A model generated the notes under the pieces. The model did no database searches. It saw only the letters and a list, made by a program, of their open reading frames with translations, and was not told the origin of the DNA. From positions 1-37,924 of the IMG/VR virus record IMGVR_UViG_3300032217_000122: a stretch of DNA of 37,924 bases. One strand, 5' to 3'. The DNA is from a virus. The position numbers and the translations under genes were made by a program. How positions within the stretch are numbered: position 1 is the first letter of the stretch; each line of letters starts with the position of its first letter. Of the stretch, positions 30,814 to 37,598 are shown one piece after another.

Positions 30814-30894
30814 TCACATAGTGGCAAAGTACAAAGCCAACGGCAGGCCAATAATTGCGGCCAGTGTTGCAGCTTCGAGTAGTTGCTGGATCAT
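30814..30894 (-). CDS. Tiny membrane peptide (26 residues)
   Basis: ATG 30894 overlaps the TGA of the upstream 43-residue gene (ATGA) and ends at TGA 30814-30816. Nearly the whole peptide is one hydrophobic helix (QLLEAATLAAIIGLPLALYF). Tight coupling to another small membrane gene under a good promoter supports it. It may form a two-component membrane system with that gene. No family recognised. Confidence 0.6.
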   Translation of the reverse strand: MIQQLLEAATLAAIIGLPLALYFATM

Positions 30895-31022
30895 TTTGTT
30901 ACTCCATGGATTCTGTCTAACATTGCCAGTCGTTCGTTTTGAGCTTTACCAAGCCATGCCAAACCAGCAATAAAGCCAACTACCACCAGTGTGCCAATTG
31001 TGTATAAGAGAACAGTTGCCAT
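30891..31022 (-). CDS. Small membrane protein (43 residues), first gene of the leftward small-gene operon
   Basis: ATG 31022 behind CGGAG; ends at TGA 30891-30893. An N-terminal hydrophobic segment (VLLYTIGTLVVVGFIAGLAW) is followed by a basic, soluble tail (LGKAQNERLAMLDRIHGVTK). The first gene after the promoter TTTACA-16 bp-TACAAT, so probably expressed early and strongly. N-out/C-in insertion is likely from the positive-inside rule. Function unknown; host-membrane effects or superinfection exclusion are possible guesses. Confidence 0.7.
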   Translation of the reverse strand: MATVLLYTIGTLVVVGFIAGLAWLGKAQNERLAMLDRIHGVTK

Positions 31023-31054
31023 TTTAATTACTCCGTTTCGTTGTTGGTATGTTT

Positions 31055-31082
31055 ATTGTAGCACACTTGTGCACGCTGTAAA
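31055..31082 (-). promoter_or_regulatory. Leftward sigma70-type promoter for the small-gene/clamp operon
   Basis: Minus strand -35 TTTACA (31082-31077), 16-bp spacer, -10 TACAAT (31060-31055); each differs from consensus at one base. A palindrome GCACA-CT-TGTGC (31061-31072) fills the spacer and may be an operator. The first gene starts about 33 bp downstream of the -10. Confidence 0.75.
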
Positions 31083-31130
31083 TATAAACATCAAAATAAT
31101 TACATCCTTTTTTAACCGATGTTTCCATGA

Positions 31131-31141
31131 TTGTGACACAA
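31131..31141. promoter_or_regulatory. Candidate operator TTGTG-A-CACAA
   Basis: A perfect 5+1+5 palindrome of the same type as at 26178 and 17650, with a partial copy TTGTGACAA at 31152-31160 and an inverted TGTCACA at 31261. It is about 50 bp upstream of the leftward promoter. Confidence 0.5.
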
Positions 31142-31273
31142 GTGTATTTTTTTGTGACAACTTTGCCTTTTGTTCTGGGTGGTCGATTTTGAGAATCTGG
31201 GAAAAAAAGACGTTTTAGAAAATGGTATTTTTAAAAGGGTCGCCCGCGCAAAGGCGAAGTTGTCACACTGGCG

Positions 31274-31341
31274 TTTATCCGAATTTGCCCGATGTTTTAA
31301 TGGTGTATTTATCCGAATTTGCCCGATGTTTCAATGGTGCA
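31274..31341 (+). repeat. 34-bp tandem direct repeat
   Basis: Two abutting copies (31274-31307 and 31308-31341) differing at two positions; each starts TTTATCCGAATTTGCCCGAT. Such repeats beside terminase genes are reminiscent of terminase binding or origin iterons. Confidence 0.8.
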
Positions 31342-31369
31342 TTGCATGGCACTAATTGACTGATTCACT

Positions 31370-31435
31370 GGCTTCGATGCTCCGGTTTCGGCTCCGGCTT
31401 CAATGCTCCGGCTTGCCGACCCCCCCCCCGCCCCC
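31370..31435 (+). repeat. 26-bp repeat followed by a C10-G-C5 tract
   Basis: GGCTTCGATGCTCCGG (31370) and GGCTTCAATGCTCCGG (31396) are spaced by 26 bp, with additional GGCTCCGG/GCTCCGG motifs. They run into ten C (31420-31429), G, and five C (31431-31435). No other such homopolymer was noticed in the window. Confidence 0.75.
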
Positions 31436-31480
31436 TAGGTCCAAGCGCCAGCAGGTCTAGCGTAGGCAGGCACCACGAAT

Positions 31481-31590
31481 TCCGTGAAAATTTTTTATAA
31501 AATGTCTGCGTGTTACAGCCGTAACACGAATACACAAAATCCTGTAAACTTTTTTTATAATTTTCTCGTGTAACAACGGTCACACAGGAA
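31481..31590 (+). promoter_or_regulatory. Duplicated AT-block plus inverted repeat upstream of the terminase operon
   Basis: Copy 1: TCCGTGAAAATTTTTTATAA (31481), then the perfect inverted repeat CGTGTTAC-AGCC-GTAACACG (31509-31528). Copy 2: TCCTGTAAACTTTTTTTATA (31540), then CGTGTAAC-AACG-GTCACACA (31567-31586, imperfect). The copies are 58-60 bp apart. TATAAA/TATAAT could be -10 elements, but no -35 is present; an activator or host factor may be needed. Likely late-operon control region. Confidence 0.55.
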
Positions 31591-31626
31591 ACATTGAAAT
31601 AAATACCGTGATACCATATCTGCACT

Positions 31627-32196
31627 ATGGAACAAACAAACATTCATTCTGTAGGCACAACTGTCGCAAGTGGTGAGAGCTTACCCAACTGGCTATCTGT
31701 GCCTGACCCAAAACCCATGAGGTTATCCAAGTCTGCAAAAGAACTATTGCACTTGGAATATGAACAAATCTTTGAACGTGTGATTGAAGATATTTACCGT
31801 GGTCGATCACTTCAATCGTTAATTAAAGATGACCATCGGGCTATCTCATACGAAGATTTCTTGCAATGGATTAAACGTGAGCCGCAACGCTACGAACGAT
31901 TCAAAGAAGCGCAGGAGATGCGTACTGAATTTATTGCAAGTGAAATTTTGGAAATTTCCGATGGTGTAGATTCAATTGACCCAACATCAAGCGATACGGT
32001 AAACAGAGACAAGTTGCGGATTGATACGCGCAAATGGTTGATGGGTGCACACAATAAGAAACGATATGGTGAGGTTAAGCAGGTTGAGATTGGTGGGTCT
32101 ATAAGCATTACCGAAGCGTTACAACAAGCGCAGATGCGAGTGATAGAAGCTGAAGTAATGGACGTATCACCAAGACTGGAGAATGACAATGATTAA
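31627..32196 (+). CDS. Terminase small subunit, Sf6-like
   Basis: 189 residues, ATG 31627, no strong Shine-Dalgarno. An N-terminal helix-turn-helix-like part (IFERVIEDIYRGRSLQSLIK, then SYEDFLQWIKREPQRYERFK) is followed by the typical Sf6-type middle (REAQ-like EAQEMRTEFIASEILEISDG) and the RDKLRIDTRKWLMGAHNKKR and YGEV segment. It recognises phage DNA and recruits the large subunit. It is the first gene after the repeat-rich island, which may contain its binding site. Confidence 0.87.
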   Translation: MEQTNIHSVGTTVASGESLPNWLSVPDPKPMRLSKSAKELLHLEYEQIFERVIEDIYRGRSLQSLIKDDHRAISYEDFLQWIKREPQRYERFKEAQEMRTEFIASEILEISDGVDSIDPTSSDTVNRDKLRIDTRKWLMGAHNKKRYGEVKQVEIGGSISITEALQQAQMRVIEAEVMDVSPRLENDND

Positions 32197-32368
32197 GTGG
32201 TTTTGGTGGCATTTTATGAACTGGCTCGGCTATCGTCGGGTGCTGTACACGCCCAGTGACAAGGGGTTGCACATGTCGGACTTCTACGCTTGGGAGTACG
32301 CTCCAAGTCTTGAGAAGCGCGATTACACCGAGCGCAACTTTCCAGTTTCAATGTACTGGGGTAAATAA
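32189..32368 (+). CDS. Small protein between the terminase genes
   Basis: 59 residues from ATG 32189 (a second in-frame ATG is at 32183); GGAG lies upstream. Aromatic-rich: IKWFWWHFMNWLGYRRVLYT, later DFYAWEYAP and FPVSMYWGK. The N-terminal 15 residues could associate with membrane, or be a folded aromatic core. Overlaps terS by 8 bp and terL by one base (TAATG). No family recognised. Confidence 0.6.
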   Translation: MIKWFWWHFMNWLGYRRVLYTPSDKGLHMSDFYAWEYAPSLEKRDYTERNFPVSMYWGK

Positions 32369-33909
32369 TGCAGAAGACTAGATATTCACCGGAAGATGAA
32401 CAGTTGCTAATGAGTCAACTGTGGTCGCCACAACTAAAAGATGACCCTGAAGCGTTTGTACTGTTTGCGTTTCCTTGGGGGCAGAAGAATACACCGTTGG
32501 AGCATTTCAAGTCACCTCGTAAGTGGCAGAGGGAGGTGTTGCGTGAGATTCGGGAGTTTATTAAGACTAACAAAAACAATCTTAGCAACGATCAATTGAT
32601 TGATGCTATGCGGCAAGCGGTATCGTCTGGTCGTGGTGTGGGTAAGTCTGCACTGGTGTCGTGGTTAATATTGTGGATGCTGACTACTCGTATTGGTAGT
32701 TCGGTCATTGTTAGTGCTAACAGTGAAACGCAGTTGCGTAAGGTTACATGGGGTGAATTGACCAAGTGGGTAACTATGGCGCTAAACGCGCACTGGTGGG
32801 AACCAACGGCTACAAGTTTGAACCCTGCACAATGGTTAACAACACTGGTAGAGCGTGACTTGCGTAAGGGTACGCGTTATTGGGGTGCTGAAGGTAAGCT
32901 ATGGAGCGAGGAAAACCCTGATGCTTATGCGGGTGTGCACAACATGGATGGCATGATGGTGATATTTGATGAAGCATCGGGTATACCAGATAGTATATGG
33001 TCGGTTGCTGCGGGGTTCTTTACAGAGAACATCTTGGATAGGTACTGGTTAGCGTTTAGCAATGGTCGGCGTAACACTGGGTACTTTTACGAAGCAGTAG
33101 ATGGGTCTAAACGGGACTTTTGGCGTAGTCGGAAGATTGACGCTAGGGAAGTAGAAGGTACTGATAAGTCGATTTACCAGCAGATTATCAATGAGTACGG
33201 TGAAGATTCAGATGAAGCGCGGGTTGAGGTGTATGGAGACTTTCCGAAATCGGGACAAGATCAATTTATTGCACCAAGCGTGGTAGATGATGCGATGAAA
33301 CGGGTTAAGTACAAGGATATGACTGCGCCAATAGTTATCGGTGTTGACCCCGCGCGCGGGGGTATGGACAGTACTGTGATTGCGGTACGTCAGGGTCGGG
33401 ACATTATTGCCATAAAACGGTTTAGGGGTGACGATACCATGACTACGGTGGGTAATGTGATTGATGCCATAGAAGAATACAAACCTACGTTAACCGTGAT
33501 TGACGAGGGTGGACTGGGTTACGGCATACTTGACAGGTTAACTGAGCAGAAGTATAAAGTACGCGGGGTTAACTTTGGCTGGAAAGCGAAAAACCCGATA
33601 ATGTGGGGTAATAAACGCGCTGAGATGTGGGGTGCAATGCGGGATTGGTTAAAAACTGCATCTATTCCATCGGATAGATTGCTAAAAAGTGATTTAACTG
33701 GTCCAATGAAGAAACCTAATTCAGCAGGTACTATCTTTTTAGAGGGTAAAAAGGAAATGAAAGCGCGAGGTGTTGCTTCTCCTGATGCGGCTGATGCAAT
33801 TGCTGTAACGTTTGCGTTTCCTGTAGCACATCGTGAGTATAATCCACGGACGGTTACTCGTATCAATAGTCAAGGTGGCGGTGTTGCTACTTCTTGGATG
33901 GGTGCATAA
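32368..33909 (+). CDS. Terminase large subunit
   Basis: 513 residues. ATPase: Walker A SSGRGVGKSA (86-95), Walker B MMVIFDE (196-202), coupling motif region LAFSNGRRNTG (228-238). Nuclease (RNase H-like): IGVDPARGG with D327, VIDEGG with D379, and SPDAADAIAV with D473/D476. It pumps DNA into the procapsid and cuts concatemers; with a P22/Sf6-like head a headful (circularly permuted) mechanism is expected, in keeping with the circular assembly. Confidence 0.95.
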   Translation: MQKTRYSPEDEQLLMSQLWSPQLKDDPEAFVLFAFPWGQKNTPLEHFKSPRKWQREVLREIREFIKTNKNNLSNDQLIDAMRQAVSSGRGVGKSALVSWLILWMLTTRIGSSVIVSANSETQLRKVTWGELTKWVTMALNAHWWEPTATSLNPAQWLTTLVERDLRKGTRYWGAEGKLWSEENPDAYAGVHNMDGMMVIFDEASGIPDSIWSVAAGFFTENILDRYWLAFSNGRRNTGYFYEAVDGSKRDFWRSRKIDAREVEGTDKSIYQQIINEYGEDSDEARVEVYGDFPKSGQDQFIAPSVVDDAMKRVKYKDMTAPIVIGVDPARGGMDSTVIAVRQGRDIIAIKRFRGDDTMTTVGNVIDAIEEYKPTLTVIDEGGLGYGILDRLTEQKYKVRGVNFGWKAKNPIMWGNKRAEMWGAMRDWLKTASIPSDRLLKSDLTGPMKKPNSAGTIFLEGKKEMKARGVASPDAADAIAVTFAFPVAHREYNPRTVTRINSQGGGVATSWMGA

Positions 33910-34169
33910 TGGCAACAAAGAAAAGTGTATCGTTAAGTGTAGGGCGCGGCGAAAAATTACCCGTGTCAAAAGGCGCTGGTTTAACGGCTAAGGGTCGTGA
34001 AAAGTACAACCGTGAAACTGGTAGTAATCTTAAAGCGCCAGCACCTAATCCTAAAACTGAAGCAGATAAAGGCCGTAAAGCGTCTTTTTGTGCCAGAATG
34101 GGGGCTGTTGCAGCTAATGCCAAAGATGGTGAACGTGCTAAAGCTGCGTTAAAACGCTGGAAGTGTTAA
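33909..34169 (+). CDS. DUF6321-like small basic protein
   Basis: 86 residues from ATG 33909, one-base overlap with the terL stop (TAATG); an in-frame start at 33894 lies inside terL. The sequence PVSKGAGLTAKGREKYNRET and TEADKGRKASFCARMGAVAA with the end RAKAALKRWKC matches a short basic family often found beside phage terminase genes. It could bind DNA (very Lys/Arg-rich). No known function. Confidence 0.75.
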   Translation: MATKKSVSLSVGRGEKLPVSKGAGLTAKGREKYNRETGSNLKAPAPNPKTEADKGRKASFCARMGAVAANAKDGERAKAALKRWKC

Positions 34170-34178
34170 GGAAACATA

Positions 34179-34316
34179 ATGCCATTGGTTAAATCTTCAT
34201 CTAAAGAAGCATTTCGCAAAAATGTTAAGGCCGAAGTAAGCGCTGGCAAACCCGTCAAACAAGCTGTTGCAATAGCTTATTCCGTTAAACGTGAAACTGC
34301 GAAAAAGAAAAAATGA
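34179..34316 (+). CDS. Short basic protein (45 residues)
   Basis: Too short for a 60-codon cut-off. ATG 34179 has AAGGAAAC upstream; the stop overlaps the GroES-like start (ATGA at 34313-34316). Sequence: [20 protein letters not shown], then [20 protein letters not shown] and a Lys4 tail. This type is common in phage terminase-portal regions; function unknown, possibly nucleic-acid binding. Confidence 0.8.
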   Translation: MPLVKSSSKEAFRKNVKAEVSAGKPVKQAVAIAYSVKRETAKKKK

Positions 34317-34588
34317 CTTTTCAACCTTTGAGTAATTGTGTTCTTATTGAACAAGAATTTGAAAAACAAGAGGGTTTGATTATCGTACCCAAGGAAAAAC
34401 TTGCTCAAGGATGGGTTCGTGCTATTGGACCGGGTAAGAAAAACGAGGATGGTACTGTAATTCCAACTGAACTTTCAGTTGGCGATCATGTGCTTTTTGG
34501 CGAACATTCCGGTCAAAAAATTAAACATCAAAACAAAGAATACCTTATGATGCGCGAACCTGACGTAATTGGAGTCTTAAATGGCTGA
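34313..34588 (+). CDS. GroES-like co-chaperonin
   Basis: 91 residues, like bacterial GroES (97). N-terminal [12 protein letters not shown] (PL.DRVLI type), mobile loop region [20 protein letters not shown] in place of the GGI/L loop (EGLIIV), [20 protein letters not shown] (V.A.G.G) and [20 protein letters not shown] (VGD.VLF). It should cap host GroEL during folding of phage proteins, most likely the P22-type coat. It lies between short basic genes and the portal, overlapping the portal start by 8 bp. Confidence 0.88.
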   Translation: MTFQPLSNCVLIEQEFEKQEGLIIVPKEKLAQGWVRAIGPGKKNEDGTVIPTELSVGDHVLFGEHSGQKIKHQNKEYLMMREPDVIGVLNG

Positions 34589-36773
34589 CACTACTGGCAT
34601 TGTTGCCGCTGCTAATGTTGCAGCAGGTGGCGGTAAAAAGAATAGCGCATCTGACATATTAACTGTTGCAAGAGCGCGTCTTGATCTAGCGGTATCGGCA
34701 CTATCTGAATCGCGTGAAGATGAAATAGACGATTTAAAGTTTTACGCTGGTTCACCTGACAATCATTGGCAATGGCCCGCTGACGTATTGGCTACTCGTG
34801 GTGCAGTGCAGGGTCAAACCATCAACGCACGTCCTTGTTTGACCATTAACAAACTGCCACAACACGTTCGCCAAGTTACAAACGATCAACGTCAGAATCG
34901 TCCAGGTGCTAAAGTTATACCTGTTGACGATAAAGCCGATGTACAAGTGGCTGAAATATTCAATGGCATGATTCGCCACATTGAATACATTTCCGATGCA
35001 GACGTAGCCTACGATACCGCTTGTGAAAACCAAGTATCGTATGGTGAAGGTTACTTGCGTTTGTTGACTGAATACTGTGATGACAACACTTTTGACCAAG
35101 ACATTAAAATTGGTCGAGTGCGTAACAGTTTTAGCGTGTACATGGACCCCACAATCCAAGACCCAACGGGTGCCGATGCCAAGTGGTGTTTTGTTACCGA
35201 AGATTTAACCAAAGCTGAATACACTCGCATGTATCCAGATGCTGCACCGATTACCACATTGCAGTCTCTTGGTGTAGGCGATCAATCTATCAGCAACTGG
35301 TTAAACGAGGACACGATTCGCATTGCAGATTACTACTACATTGAGTATGACCGCGCTACGTTGAACCTATACCCTGGTAACGCTACAGCGTTTGAGAATA
35401 CACCAGAAGATAAACAACTTCGTGCTATTTACGGTAAACCAAAACGTAGTCGTGAGTCTGACAGTCCTCGTGTAAAGTATTGCAAAATTAACGGTTACGA
35501 GATTCTTGAAGAACGTGAGTGGGCTGGCAAGTGGATACCTGTAATCCGTATTGTCGGTAACGAGTTTGAGGTTGATGGTCGGTTATACGTTAGTGGCTTG
35601 GTGCGTAATGCCAAAGATGCTCAACGTATGTACAACTATTGGGTTTCACAAGAAGCTGAAATGCTGGCGCTAGCACCCAAAGCACCGTTCATTGGTTACG
35701 GTGGACAGTTTGAAGGTTACGAAACCCAGTGGAAAACCGCTAACACTCAAAACTGGCCTTACTTAGAAGTCAATCCAGACGTTACAGACGGTCAGGGTGC
35801 AGTTCTGCCACTACCACAACGGGCACAGCCTCCAATGGCTTCTAGTGGGCTTTTACAGGCTAAGGCGGGTGCTTCTGAGGACATTAAATCTACCACTGGT
35901 CAATACAATGCCAGCTTGGGTATGGGTAGTAATGAACGTTCTGGTAAAGCTATTCTTGCGCGTCAACGTGAAGGCGATGTAGGCACGTACCATTATGGTG
36001 ATAATTTGGCTCGTGGTGTTCGCCATGTAGCGCGTCAATTGGTTGACTTGATTCCAAAGATTTACGATACACAACGTATTGCTCGAATCATTGGTGAAGA
36101 TGGTGAAACCAAAATGGTAAAGATTAATCCTGACCAACAAGAACCAGTTAACAAGATTGTTGACCAGCAAGGCATTGTGTTGGAAAAAATCTACAATCCT
36201 AGTGTTGGTAAGTACGATGTAGTTGCAACCACTGGACCCGGTTATGCAACTAAACGTCAAGAATCTCTTGAAGCTATGGCTCAACTGTTGCAAGGTAATC
36301 CTCAGTTGTGGGCAGTAGCTGGCGACTTGTTTGTTAAGAACATGGATTGGCCTGGTGCACAAGAAATGGCTAAACGGTTTGCTAAAACCATTGATCCTAA
36401 ACTTATGTCAGATGCCGATGAAAATCCAGCGTTGCAAGCTGCACAGCAGCAAATGGAAGCAATGGGTCAAGAAATGGAACAAATGTACCAAATGATCCAA
36501 AACGCCAATAAGTCGATTGAAATGCAAGAACAACGCCGTAAAGATTACGAAGCTGAGATTAAAGCGTACCAAGCAGAAACACAACGCATTAGCGCAGTGC
36601 AAGCGGGTATGACTGAGCAACAGATTCAAGATATTGCTATGGGTGTGGTTGCAGCAGCTATGGAACAAGGTGGTATTCCTGAGATGCGTGAGATGCAGCC
36701 TGAACAACCAGAAATGCCACAGCAAATGCAACCAGAAATGCCAATGGAAGGAATGCCAAATGAAAGTATGTGA
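34581..36773 (+). CDS. Portal protein, P22 gp1-like
   Basis: 730 residues (P22 gp1: 725). N-terminal segment REDEIDDLKFYAGSPDNHWQ, then RPCLTINKLPQHVRQVTNDQ and RQNRPGAKVIP are typical of the family. The middle has DPTGADAKWCFVTEDL. The C terminus is a long Gln/Met/Glu-rich helix (QQQMEAMGQEMEQMYQMIQN) and a Met/Pro/Gln-rich tail, comparable to the barrel extension of P22 gp1. It forms the dodecameric DNA entry ring and docks gp4/gp10-like proteins. Confidence 0.93.
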   Translation: MADTTGIVAAANVAAGGGKKNSASDILTVARARLDLAVSALSESREDEIDDLKFYAGSPDNHWQWPADVLATRGAVQGQTINARPCLTINKLPQHVRQVTNDQRQNRPGAKVIPVDDKADVQVAEIFNGMIRHIEYISDADVAYDTACENQVSYGEGYLRLLTEYCDDNTFDQDIKIGRVRNSFSVYMDPTIQDPTGADAKWCFVTEDLTKAEYTRMYPDAAPITTLQSLGVGDQSISNWLNEDTIRIADYYYIEYDRATLNLYPGNATAFENTPEDKQLRAIYGKPKRSRESDSPRVKYCKINGYEILEEREWAGKWIPVIRIVGNEFEVDGRLYVSGLVRNAKDAQRMYNYWVSQEAEMLALAPKAPFIGYGGQFEGYETQWKTANTQNWPYLEVNPDVTDGQGAVLPLPQRAQPPMASSGLLQAKAGASEDIKSTTGQYNASLGMGSNERSGKAILARQREGDVGTYHYGDNLARGVRHVARQLVDLIPKIYDTQRIARIIGEDGETKMVKINPDQQEPVNKIVDQQGIVLEKIYNPSVGKYDVVATTGPGYATKRQESLEAMAQLLQGNPQLWAVAGDLFVKNMDWPGAQEMAKRFAKTIDPKLMSDADENPALQAAQQQMEAMGQEMEQMYQMIQNANKSIEMQEQRRKDYEAEIKAYQAETQRISAVQAGMTEQQIQDIAMGVVAAAMEQGGIPEMREMQPEQPEMPQQMQPEMPMEGMPNESM

Positions 36774-37122
36774 TTTTGTAGGCACATTGTTTTTAGCTCG
36801 TGATGTGGCTCATTCGGTGCACTTGAACACTCGTTCGTATTCAAAACACAAATCTTTGCGTCATTTTTACGAAAATATTGTAGAATTGGCTGATAAGTTT
36901 TCTGAAGCGTATCAAGGTAGACATGGTTTAATAGGACCGATTGGTTTAATGAGTGCCAAAAAGACCAACAACATTACCGAGTTTCTTCAAGAGTCAATGA
37001 CTGAACTTGAAGGTTGCAGATACGAAATGTGCGATAAAACAGATACCCCGATTCAAAACATCATTGATGAAATTATCGGACTGTACTTGTCCACCTTATA
37101 TAAGTTAAAATTCCTTGCATAG
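36760..37122 (+). CDS. DUF5856-like protein (Dps/ferritin-like helical bundle)
   Basis: 120 residues from ATG 36760, with AAGGA upstream, overlapping the portal end by 14 bp. The pattern LFLARDVAHSVHLNTRSYSK, HKSLRHFYENIVELADKFSE, AYQGRHG and QNIIDEIIGLYLSTLYKLKF matches DUF5856 proteins of phages, which look like four-helix ferritin/Dps-type bundles with His/Glu positions. Function unproven. It opens the receptor-binding gene cluster. Confidence 0.75.
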   Translation: MKVCDFVGTLFLARDVAHSVHLNTRSYSKHKSLRHFYENIVELADKFSEAYQGRHGLIGPIGLMSAKKTNNITEFLQESMTELEGCRYEMCDKTDTPIQNIIDEIIGLYLSTLYKLKFLA

Positions 37123-37131
37123 GAGCTACAC

Positions 37132-37434
37132 ATGGAACTTTTGAATCCTTTGTCCAAAACGGACTACCCTGCTAGATCAGTTGCTTACACTGATTCTGTT
37201 GGTAACACTGATACTTGGGTTGCTGGTCCACAAGGTGTAGTTGTTTGGTCAGACCAAGCCTGTTATATTGAGGTTGGTGAAGGTGCTGTTGCAACAACCG
37301 CTAGCACTCCAGTTCCTCCTTTTACACCAATTCCTTTTAAAGTACCTCAAGGCAACGGTGGACAATGGCGCGTAAGTGCTATTCGAGTTGCAACCAATGG
37401 TACGATTTACTGCAAACCAATAAATTCACAATGA
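37132..37434 (+). CDS. Probable virion protein of unknown function
   Basis: 100 residues, ATG with AGGAG upstream (taGGAGctacac). Beta-rich: RSVAYTDSVGNTDTWVAGPQ, GVVVWSDQACYIEVGEGAVA, QWRVSAIRVATNGTIYC. No enzyme motif; similar short proteins occur before tail fibre genes in environmental phages. The stop overlaps the next start (ATGA). A head or tail accessory role is inferred from position. Confidence 0.6.
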   Translation: MELLNPLSKTDYPARSVAYTDSVGNTDTWVAGPQGVVVWSDQACYIEVGEGAVATTASTPVPPFTPIPFKVPQGNGGQWRVSAIRVATNGTIYCKPINSQ

Positions 37435-37595
37435 GCTACTTTGGCATACCCATCCGTAACGGCATAGCTATTGGTTTAGGTGCCATTATGTCGCTGATAT
37501 CGGGTTATGCCGATGCTACTGTGCAAAGCAACCTGTTAACTGAGATCGGCGACAACCTCGTGCAAGAGGACGGCGGCTTGATCTTGCTGGAGTAA
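37431..37595 (+). CDS. Short conserved protein (54 residues)
   Basis: ATG 37431 is chosen because it overlaps the previous stop (ATGA). It begins MSYFGIPIRNGIAIGLGAIM, a beginning shared by larger phage structural proteins in my memory, then SLISGYADATVQSNLLTEIG and GDNLVQEDGGLILLE. It may be a short version of a longer tail-associated protein. One weak hydrophobic segment (residues 9-25). Stop is 3 bp before the adaptor gene. Confidence 0.65.
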   Translation: MSYFGIPIRNGIAIGLGAIMSLISGYADATVQSNLLTEIGDNLVQEDGGLILLE

Positions 37596-37598
37596 CAC

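Larger units (their letters stand above)
31023..31626. other. 604-bp non-coding, repeat-rich island between divergent operons
   Basis: No convincing gene is seen on either strand. It holds, from left to right: the leftward promoter (31055-31082), the palindrome TTGTGACACAA (31131) with a partial second copy at 31152, a 34-bp tandem repeat (31274), a 26-bp repeat and a C10-G-C5 run (31370-31435), and a duplicated AT-block plus inverted repeat (31481-31590). The terminase genes start immediately to the right. This is the best candidate for packaging initiation and/or replication origin and late promoters. Confidence 0.6.

Noticed and set aside
31027-31127. Leftward 34-codon frame starting near 31127
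   Set aside because: No ribosome site, and it overlaps the promoter and leader of the next gene.
30991-31355. Rightward frames of 75 and 61 residues
   Set aside because: No ribosome sites; they cover the small membrane gene, promoter, palindromes and the 34-bp repeat.
31274-31421. CRISPR-like array
   Set aside because: Only two abutting 34-bp units and a second unrelated repeat pair; there are no spacers and no cas genes. The Cas4-like gene at 23834 is a DUF2800 phage nuclease.
31365-31643. Leftward 92-residue frame over the repeat island
   Set aside because: Its sequence is translated repeat and poly-C DNA (poly-Gly/Arg), has no ribosome site and crosses the terS start.
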